NCBI GenBank assembly: GCA_014084085.1
Contig: NPFB01000134.1
Span: 38,005-102,004 of the forward strand
Length of the DNA stretch: 64,000 bases
Reading direction: 5' to 3'
Source: Hondaea fermentalgiana
Taxonomy: Eukaryota > Sar > Bigyra > Thraustochytrida > Thraustochytriidae
Below the pieces are notes generated by a model, which was not told the origin of the DNA, did not search any database, and worked only from the letters and a program-made list of their open reading frames with translations. Of the stretch, positions 57,972 through 64,000 are shown in pieces (position 1 is the first letter of the stretch; each line of letters begins with the position of its first letter). Position numbers and translations under genes: made by a program.

Positions 57972-59149
57972 CCAACAAGCCGACGCGTGGTCTTTGGGGC
58001 TCTCGTGGCTCCCATTGCTCTAACTTCATATTATGTTCAAGTTGTCATTTTTATCTACATTCGTGTGCACAAGTCTACCACTCATCAACGGCTGCCAGCC
58101 ACTGCCAGCCAGGATCACATCGTCGTCATCGGTGGCTCCTTCTTGGTCTCACGATTCCGTCTCATCCTGTCCTGTCCTGTCCTAATGTGTCTTGCCGCGA
58201 TCTCTTTTTCCATTCTTTTTGGCGCGCAGAAAACCTTGTTTTTCAACGTTCTGTAGTATACTGCGTGGTTCTGCAAAGTTGGCAAAGCCGGGGGTATAGG
58301 GGACGATGATGGGACATTGATGTGAGTTGATCATTGGCATTATCAACATTATCATCATCATCATCATCGTCAGGCCCATACTTCACCCTTCCTTGCAAGA
58401 GAACAGGAGGCAAGACCTAATATAATACAGTAGCGGCGCGTGTAGAACAGCGAAAGCTCCTCTTGGAAGAGAGAGTCTCATTCCATGTCGCTGTCGCTTG
58501 CCATGCTTGCTACTTTACTATACCATAGTATTATACCACCACCGCCCGCCCCTCGCGCTGGCCGCTTCGTTGCTAGTGTCTCGGCAAAGGCCGTCCTTGC
58601 TCTCTCAGGACGAGGTCGCAGGTCATCAGTGGCAGCTCAGCAGTGGCAGCGCTTGTCGCTTGTCGTCGTCACAGCGCGACTCGGTCGACCTTGGCCAGGA
58701 CCATCTTCGCGCAAACCACGGGTGCACCTCTATACCTGCCGGCACGTACCGAGTCGTGCCTTGCCGTGCCGTACCGCGCCGTAGAGCACGAAAGACTCGC
58801 CTGGGCAGCTGGTGCGCACGCACGCACGCACGCACGCACGCAAGCACGCACGCTCCTCAACAAACTCCGCTCCGCGCAGCAGCAGAGTGGAGTGGAGCTC
58901 GAGCACGTGCGCGAGTAGGACTCAGGAAAGTGGCCAGTAGTAGTAGTACTTGTCAAGTAGTCGCAGAAGGAGGTCACGGTGGTAACAGCGCGAGACACGC
59001 AAGGTAAGGTAAGGCAAGGTAAGGTACGCGAGGTCTGTCGCGACAGACCAAGAACTTTTGCCAGCCCCGCGACGGCGGCGCGGCGAGGAGGGAGGGAGGG
59101 AGCGGCAGGAGCGGCGGCGGCGGCGGCGGCGGCGGTAGCAAGAGGCGCG
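57972..59149. promoter_or_regulatory. Region between PSD and the ACBP-domain gene
   Basis: A 1.2 kb stretch without a supported gene. It has TCCTG repeats (about 58163-58182), ATC/ATT triplets (58345-58372), a GCAC array (about 58815-58850), and a GTAAG-type pentamer run at 59001-59026 that resembles repeated splice donors. A frame is open from 58979 into the ACBP gene but its first ATG is at 59150. Confidence 0.45.
58815..58850. repeat. GCAC tetranucleotide microsatellite
   Basis: About eight ACGC/GCAC units with one interruption, in intergenic DNA 300 bp upstream of the ACBP-domain gene. Confidence 0.8.
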
Positions 59150-60781
59150 ATGGCCGTGACGCCGGAGGCCTTCGCCTCCGCGGTGGAGCATGTGAAGCAG
59201 CATGCCTCGGCCAAGGTGGGCGACGCGGACAAGCTCAGGCTTTATGGACTCTACAAGCAGGCGCTCGAGGGAGACTGCAAGGCGCCCGCGCCGTCGGTGC
59301 TCAGTGTCGTGGCCCACGCCAAGTGGAAAGCGTGGAATGAGTCCACGGGAACCTCGCAGGAAAAAGCTCGGCAGCTGTACCTCGCGACCGTAAGCGAGCT
59401 GTACCCCGCCTTTGCCGTGCCCAAATGCGCCGCGGAACTGACGCTGGAAAACCCAGCGGAAGAACCAGCGGATGAGGCCAAATCCTCTGCACCTGTCGAG
59501 ATTCCGACAGAAGACCTTGCCACAGAAACCCCCTTGGAGCCCAACGCGGAAAAGGCTGTTGAAGTTGCAGCAGAGGCGATCGAGCTCGCTGCCACGGCGC
59601 TCAAGGCGGCCACTTCCAAAGCGGCGACCACGTCCGATGACACGGCCAGGTCTGCCTCGGTGCCGGGCGCTAAAGTGTCTTCCGAAAGTAAACAGCAAAA
59701 AAGTCAGCAACAGTCGGCACCGAAGCCAGAACTTGTCGCCGAGGTCGTCTCTGCGGAGACTAAAGTCACGAGCAGCACGACTAGCACCAGCGCCAGTACC
59801 AAGAAGACCTCGCGCGTCGAAACTCTCTTGGCTGGTACCAAGCCTGTCGCTGGGCCATCGGTCCCCTCTGCATCTAGCGCGCCCGTCTTTGATGCGGGCT
59901 TGGTCAAGCCGCGGTCGGCGGCCAAGGCACCCATGTCAACCTTTCAAATGTCGGTCCTGGCTAGTTTGGGCGTGAGCGCCATCGGTGTCTGCGGTTTTCT
60001 GGTCTCGACCTTGAGCCCTACTGCGCTCACCTTTCTAGTGCTTATTGCCGCCGGGATCATGGGCATCATTGGCTCATTTGCCGTCCTTCTCGACTCAAAT
60101 GGCCTCATTGCCATGTATCCTTCAATCCTACAGCGCATTCTACTGGACAAGACCCTTGTGGAAGTGATTCTTGAAGGCACGATCTTGCGCCGTATTCGTG
60201 ATTTCATCACCGAAATCTATCCTCTTATTTACTGCAAGACCGAAGAGGATCGAATCGAGGTCCTGGCCAACATGTCGCAAAAGACGCGCGAGCTGATGAC
60301 AACGCGCGGCATTGTGAACCTTCTTCCCGAGTGGCAGCAGCGCATCACGCTTTCGGGCGAGGAATATGCTCGACAGAAGAGCAAGCTTAAAACGAGCGCA
60401 ACGGCCTTTCGGCCTGCGATTGATGCGCAACCACAGGGTGCTCGCAAACCGAACCTGAGCACGCCGCAGCTTGAAAAGCAGGTCGAGCTTGCAAGCAAGC
60501 TGCTCACACGATCGATTCAGGATCGCGCATCGACGTGGATTCTTCAGCGTGTCAATCCTCAAGTCTGCAAAGGGGTCTCTTTGGCTTTGGGCGTGACGGT
60601 TCTTGCTCGTCTGCGCGCAAGCGCGCGAGCGCGTCGCGCCGTCGTCGCCTATGTGCGGCGTCTTTCCTTTTCTGGCGCATCGATTGGCGCCGTTCTTTTC
60701 GCACTCTTGGCCATCGCGCATCAACTCGCGCGGGGGTACCAGAATCGCCGGCAACGCCAGCTTCTTAAGGGCGGGCAATAA
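59150..60781 (+). CDS. Membrane-anchored acyl-CoA-binding-domain protein
   Basis: The 543-residue product begins with an acyl-CoA-binding domain (residues 1-88): FASAVEHVKQHAS, DKLRLYGLYKQALEGDC and AHAKWKAWNESTGTSQEKARQLYLATV, keeping the family's Tyr, Lys and Trp positions. A low-complexity Ala/Thr/Ser linker runs to about 260. Residues about 268-315 are two adjacent hydrophobic segments (VLASLGVSAIGVCGFLVS and ALTFLVLIAAGIMGIIGSF). A conserved-looking helical region follows (NGLIAMYPSILQRILLDKTLVEVILEGTILRRI), and a last hydrophobic segment near 510-530 precedes a basic tail. It could tether long-chain acyl-CoA at a membrane, like ACBD5 or plant ACBP1/2, but the region after the ACB domain is unlike either. 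Useful context: thraustochytrids make large lipid stores. The start MAVTPEAF is the first in-frame ATG. Confidence 0.88.
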   Translation: MAVTPEAFASAVEHVKQHASAKVGDADKLRLYGLYKQALEGDCKAPAPSVLSVVAHAKWKAWNESTGTSQEKARQLYLATVSELYPAFAVPKCAAELTLENPAEEPADEAKSSAPVEIPTEDLATETPLEPNAEKAVEVAAEAIELAATALKAATSKAATTSDDTARSASVPGAKVSSESKQQKSQQQSAPKPELVAEVVSAETKVTSSTTSTSASTKKTSRVETLLAGTKPVAGPSVPSASSAPVFDAGLVKPRSAAKAPMSTFQMSVLASLGVSAIGVCGFLVSTLSPTALTFLVLIAAGIMGIIGSFAVLLDSNGLIAMYPSILQRILLDKTLVEVILEGTILRRIRDFITEIYPLIYCKTEEDRIEVLANMSQKTRELMTTRGIVNLLPEWQQRITLSGEEYARQKSKLKTSATAFRPAIDAQPQGARKPNLSTPQLEKQVELASKLLTRSIQDRASTWILQRVNPQVCKGVSLALGVTVLARLRASARARRAVVAYVRRLSFSGASIGAVLFALLAIAHQLARGYQNRRQRQLLKGGQ

Positions 60782-61150
60782 TGAATTTCTATTTCCGAAA
60801 ATATCAACTCTCTTCATCATAACATTTACAAATCGTCATTTTATAGCTTTTTCTGACAACAACCTCCTCACTTTTGCGGGGAGAAAGTTCTTGCTTGCTT
60901 GTCCCAAACATAGGCTCTACTTTTCTTGGCACATTGCCAAATAACCCTGTTTTCATTTTTGTACAGACGTCTGCCGCACGCACGCAATCAATGAATTTTA
61001 AAATCAATCAAGAGCGAGTCATCACTTTACAAAGCTGGTTTATTTTGTTCATTGTCATAATGCATCTTTCAGGACCCCTTTTTTCTTTGCAAGAAAAATC
61101 CCGACAAGCTTTTCATTCTCTTGGCTGACGGTCTGAGGCTGCGAATAGAG
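60782..61150. other. Convergent 3' intergenic region
   Basis: A 369-bp AT-rich stretch between two facing stop codons, holding both 3' UTRs. No clear AATAAA is seen within 60 nt of the ACBP stop. No gene is supported. Confidence 0.4.
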
Positions 61151-63976
61151 CTAATTGCCCAATGCTTCCGTGCGCTGACTCAACCGGCCGTGATCCTCGC
61201 GATGTCCTACGGCCATCCGCATCGGTGAGGAGGTGGCCTCGCTGCCAGGCGGCGTACTTGAGCCTGAATATGCGGCTCGCATTGCCTTTTCCAGCTCCTT
61301 GAGACGTCGCTTCTCCTCCTTCCGAGCGCGTCGCGCACGCCTCTCCTTGCGTCTCGCCCGTTTCTCTTCCTTGCGTTTCCTCTTTTCTTCGCTTGCCGTT
61401 CGCGACAAGCTTTGTGTATTGGCTGAAGGCTGACGAGCATGACCCACCTTGCCTCGTACAGAAACAACCTCGCCGACAGAAGATGGCAAAACGTCGGTAT
61501 CACAAATGGGGCTGGCGCTCGCAGAGGCCAGCCCGTCGACCGCGGTCAGCTCTTCCGCGGACAATTTTGCCGACTCTCTTTCCATGGACGAGCCATCCTC
61601 AAGTCCCAGCAAGGTATTATTAAGCTGCATCTGTGATACGTTGGGTTTCTCGCGAAGGCGCTTGTTGTGCACGGTGGCCGGCTCAGCGATGAAAACAGGA
61701 CTCGGCTTGACGATGCGGCCACTTGCCGACGTGCGTCGCCCAGGAGGTTGCGCCAGCGGCGTGCCGTGCGTCCTGCTAACCTCTTTCAAGTTGTCAGCAA
61801 GCCGACGTGGTACCGCTTGTACATTCTCTGCCTTGGATCTCGACATGATCTCGAGGTCCTCACGCGGCTGGTTCTGCCTCAGCTTCTTGTTATGCGTCGT
61901 AGCTGGCTCCGCAACAAAGGCGCTCGTAGGTTTGACGATGCGTCCACTGGACGAGGTAACAAGAGTGCTACTGTTGGCAGTGGAGGCAGACATGTGTCTC
62001 GATCGAGACATTTCGGCGCTAGAGGACGAGACTTTCGCTTTTTTCTCGTGGGACTTTGGCGTTGAGAGACCGCCAGGCTTACGCGATGTAGACCCTTCCT
62101 CGCCTCGAACAGGAGGTTTTCGTGCACTCGTCACTCTCTTTCTCGTGGGAGGGGACGCTCTAGAATGTGGACGCACAGAACCCTCCACGATTTCCTCATT
62201 CCGTAATTTCTTGTTGTGAGCCGTCGCAGGCTCGGCAACGTAATGCGCAGTAGGTTTGACTTGGCGGCCACGCAGAGAAGTTCTCGAGCTGGCTGGGGCT
62301 GGCTTCTCCGTGACTTGCGGAGCAGACGAGACCAAGGATGTCTTTTTCGACAAGGACTTGGTACCTGACTTGGTGCTTGGTATGACGTCCGAGTCTTGGT
62401 GCTTGAGTTTTTTGTTGTGCGACGTTGCAGGCTCCGCAAAGTAGTGAACAGCTGGTTTGACGACGCGTCCGCTCCCTGACACACGAAGAGGGGTGATCAT
62501 TTTCTTGGGTGTGGTGAGAGCTTGCCTTTTTTGACGTTTTGGAGTGGTCGTCTGTTCCACAGCTGTGCCCGAGTCCGAGCGAGCCCTTTTCAGTGCTTTC
62601 CTTGCGGGTGCAACCGTCTCATCTTGATGACTTGCTTCCAGACGACTCTTGACTTTCTTGTTATCTACAGTGGCGGGTTCTGCCACGAAATGCTTGACGG
62701 GTTTGGGGTTGCGCTTCCGCGTCAAACCAGAAAGTGCAGTGCTATCATCATGCTGGTTTTCGTTGGGCTGCATGTGAGCGTTAATGTCTTCCAACGAATC
62801 CGATGACGATAAATAGCCTGATCCACCTATTATCTCAAGTGGTCGCTTTGGTGCGGGCACTGCGTCATGGAGTTCTGGTTCTGAGTCTTTCAAGATTTCG
62901 GACCTCTTCTCGCGACGTTTTCGCTTCTTTTCTTTCCGTAGCTTTCGTGCCTCCTTGGCGCTCAGTCGATCAGATTCCGAATCAGCCAGTTCCCTCTTCT
63001 TCTTCTTTCTCTTTTTCTTCTTCTTTTTCTTCTTTGCGTCTTTTTTATCCTTTGCCGCCTTGCCCGCGTCGAGTGGAACCTCGGCCTCTGAAACGGGCAT
63101 TCTTCCGACAGAACTTTGATCTATACTAACCGTCGCATCAGCAGTCGTCGCAGCAGCAGAAGGATCCGTATGATCATCGATAGTAGGCTTTTCGAGCTTG
63201 CGTCGGGACTTGCTCGCCGCCAAAGTGCCAGATCCCGGGGCCATCTTTGGCGTGCGAAGCACCTTTGATGTGGCCTTCCGTGAGCCAGACGCTGCGGCAG
63301 AGGGCGAGCTGCCCCGTAGTTTCTTATTGTGTGCTGTGGCCGGCTCTGCAACGTATACGGGCGCCGGTTTCCTTTTGCGTCCGCTCAAGGAGATCTGTGG
63401 TCGGCCTAGGGTATCAATCTCAATCGACCCATTCGAAGAAGAGACGGAGCTGCGGCGCGGGACCGCAACTCGTGCCGCAATACGAGACCCCGTGGCTTTC
63501 CGAGGACGTACGAGCCGCGGAGGCGGTGGCAAGCTCTCGGGTGAGCTACTCTCCTCCTCGTCGCTGGAGCGCACGTCAAGCTGCTGTCCTGCGGGAAGTC
63601 CCAGGCCTGCCCTACTCTCAGCGTTTGCAGCTACAATCGAGGACGCGGAGCTATTTGACGAGAAGGAGGTTCTCGCGGCATGCTCCCCGGCCAAGTCCCC
63701 GAGCTCTGCGCGATCTCGGCGAGGCCCCTTGGCCTTGCCGGTGGAGCTCCCGCCCGAGGCTCTCGCTTCGTCTCCCTCCACCTCCGACGCCGACTTCTTT
63801 CCATCCAAGAACTCCTCGTCGGACTCGCCGCCGCTGCCGCTGCTGCTGCTGCATATCGTCTCCTCGTCGCTGGGCGCGACCTCGACGGCCTCGCGCGCCG
63901 CCGTCGACGTTGGCCCCTGCAGCGCCGACGAGGCCCCGGCGCCCATCTCCATCTCCATCTCCATCTCCATCTCCAT
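61151..63976 (-). CDS. AEPAT-repeat protein: six copies of a novel basic motif in a disordered nuclear-type protein
   Basis: I do not recognise this 941-residue product. It contains six copies of a motif of about 25 residues, consensus S-G-R-x-V-K-P-x-x-x-Y/F-V-A-E-P-A-T-x-H-N-K-K-L-R. They lie near residues 195-221, 416-443, 500-526, 568-593, 675-702 and 750-777. The AEPAT core is invariant and NKK/NKR near-invariant. Between them the protein is Ser/Lys/Arg-rich and disordered, with a Lys-rich block of KKKKKKKKRKKKK type near 318-335 and a similar KRKRKEEKRARRKERRARR block near the C-terminus, both likely nuclear localisation or nucleic-acid-binding tracts. The GRxVKP opening recalls AT-hook-like minor-groove binders, so chromatin binding is a guess. 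It opens with MEMEMEMEMEM. The frame stays open to the window edge, so the true start may be further right. Confidence 0.75.
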   Translation of the reverse strand: MEMEMEMEMEMGAGASSALQGPTSTAAREAVEVAPSDEETICSSSSGSGGESDEEFLDGKKSASEVEGDEARASGGSSTGKAKGPRRDRAELGDLAGEHAARTSFSSNSSASSIVAANAESRAGLGLPAGQQLDVRSSDEEESSSPESLPPPPRLVRPRKATGSRIAARVAVPRRSSVSSSNGSIEIDTLGRPQISLSGRKRKPAPVYVAEPATAHNKKLRGSSPSAAASGSRKATSKVLRTPKMAPGSGTLAASKSRRKLEKPTIDDHTDPSAAATTADATVSIDQSSVGRMPVSEAEVPLDAGKAAKDKKDAKKKKKKKKRKKKKRELADSESDRLSAKEARKLRKEKKRKRREKRSEILKDSEPELHDAVPAPKRPLEIIGGSGYLSSSDSLEDINAHMQPNENQHDDSTALSGLTRKRNPKPVKHFVAEPATVDNKKVKSRLEASHQDETVAPARKALKRARSDSGTAVEQTTTPKRQKRQALTTPKKMITPLRVSGSGRVVKPAVHYFAEPATSHNKKLKHQDSDVIPSTKSGTKSLSKKTSLVSSAPQVTEKPAPASSRTSLRGRQVKPTAHYVAEPATAHNKKLRNEEIVEGSVRPHSRASPPTRKRVTSARKPPVRGEEGSTSRKPGGLSTPKSHEKKAKVSSSSAEMSRSRHMSASTANSSTLVTSSSGRIVKPTSAFVAEPATTHNKKLRQNQPREDLEIMSRSKAENVQAVPRRLADNLKEVSRTHGTPLAQPPGRRTSASGRIVKPSPVFIAEPATVHNKRLREKPNVSQMQLNNTLLGLEDGSSMERESAKLSAEELTAVDGLASASASPICDTDVLPSSVGEVVSVRGKVGHARQPSANTQSLSRTASEEKRKRKEEKRARRKERRARRARKEEKRRLKELEKAMRAAYSGSSTPPGSEATSSPMRMAVGHREDHGRLSQRTEALGN
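61645..63392 (-). repeat. Six dispersed protein-level repeats (AEPAT motif)
   Basis: Copies at about 63313-63392, 62648-62730, 62399-62478, 62199-62275, 61872-61955 and 61645-61730. At DNA level they differ at many third positions, so they are old or under protein-level selection, not recent tandem duplication. Spacing is irregular (about 66-220 residues). Confidence 0.85.
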
Positions 63977-64000
63977 CCCCGACCTCGCCGCCCGCGGCGG

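Noticed and set aside
1..64000. tRNA, rRNA, snRNA and transposon genes
   Set aside because: I looked for tRNA T-loop patterns, U2/U6 and 5S-like starts, transposase or reverse transcriptase motifs and long terminal repeats and saw none; a covariance-model search would be needed to exclude small RNAs.

Overview
The window is nuclear DNA from a flagellated protist. It carries long, mostly intron-free eukaryotic genes on both strands: an axonemal radial spoke head protein, adenylate kinase 7, a dynein-heavy-chain-like protein, PEX1, APC6/CDC16, a CHD chromatin remodeler, ribosomal protein uL13, and an SPX-MFS phosphate transporter that has one GT-AG intron. The GC-rich coding sequence, near absence of introns, Pro/Thr-rich cell-surface stalks and overall gene repertoire suggest a thraustochytrid (Labyrinthulea, stramenopile). 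That assignment is inference from gene style, not from a marker gene. Two runs of exactly 100 N (6161-6260 and 38223-38322) show it is a scaffold with placeholder gaps.

Layout, left to right. 1-1109 (-) is the N-terminal part of adenylate kinase 7, running off the left edge. It sits head to head with a radial spoke head 4/6 gene (2262-3593, +). A USP30-like deubiquitinase follows (3968-5488, -), divergent from a 2172-residue CHD remodeler (6319-12837, +). Next come a small hypothetical gene (13079-13606, -), a membrane-anchored trypsin-fold pseudoprotease (14521-16188, -), PEX1 (18085-21918, -) and uL13/RPL13A (23069-23668, -). CDC16 follows (25089-27365, +), then a two-WW-domain protein (27563-29281, -), a motorless dynein-heavy-chain-like protein (29802-35468, +) and an S28 serine carboxypeptidase (35687-37204, -). 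After the second gap lie an F-box-like/LRR/ARM/SPRY giant (38840-45328, +), a phosphatase-asparaginase fusion (45548-47095, -), the SPX-MFS transporter (47820-50866, +, one intron), an apparently active trypsin with PAN-like domains (51050-52462, -), CTP synthase (54186-56090, +), phosphatidylserine decarboxylase (56709-57971, +) and a membrane-anchored acyl-CoA-binding protein (59150-60781, +). The window ends in a 941-residue or longer protein with six copies of an AEPATxHNKKL(R/K) motif (61151-63976, -).

There is no operon logic. Genes alternate strands and share divergent promoters of 0.5-1.7 kb. Several products touch common themes: flagellar axoneme (AK7, RSPH4/6, dynein-like), peroxisome/mitochondrion (PEX1, USP30-like, PSD), lipid and nucleotide metabolism (PSD, ACBP, CTP synthase), and chromatin or cell cycle (CHD, CDC16). 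The most novel-looking items are the motorless dynein-like protein, the AEPAT-repeat protein, the phosphatase-asparaginase fusion, and a TAGGCCTA-like palindrome that recurs in intergenic DNA.
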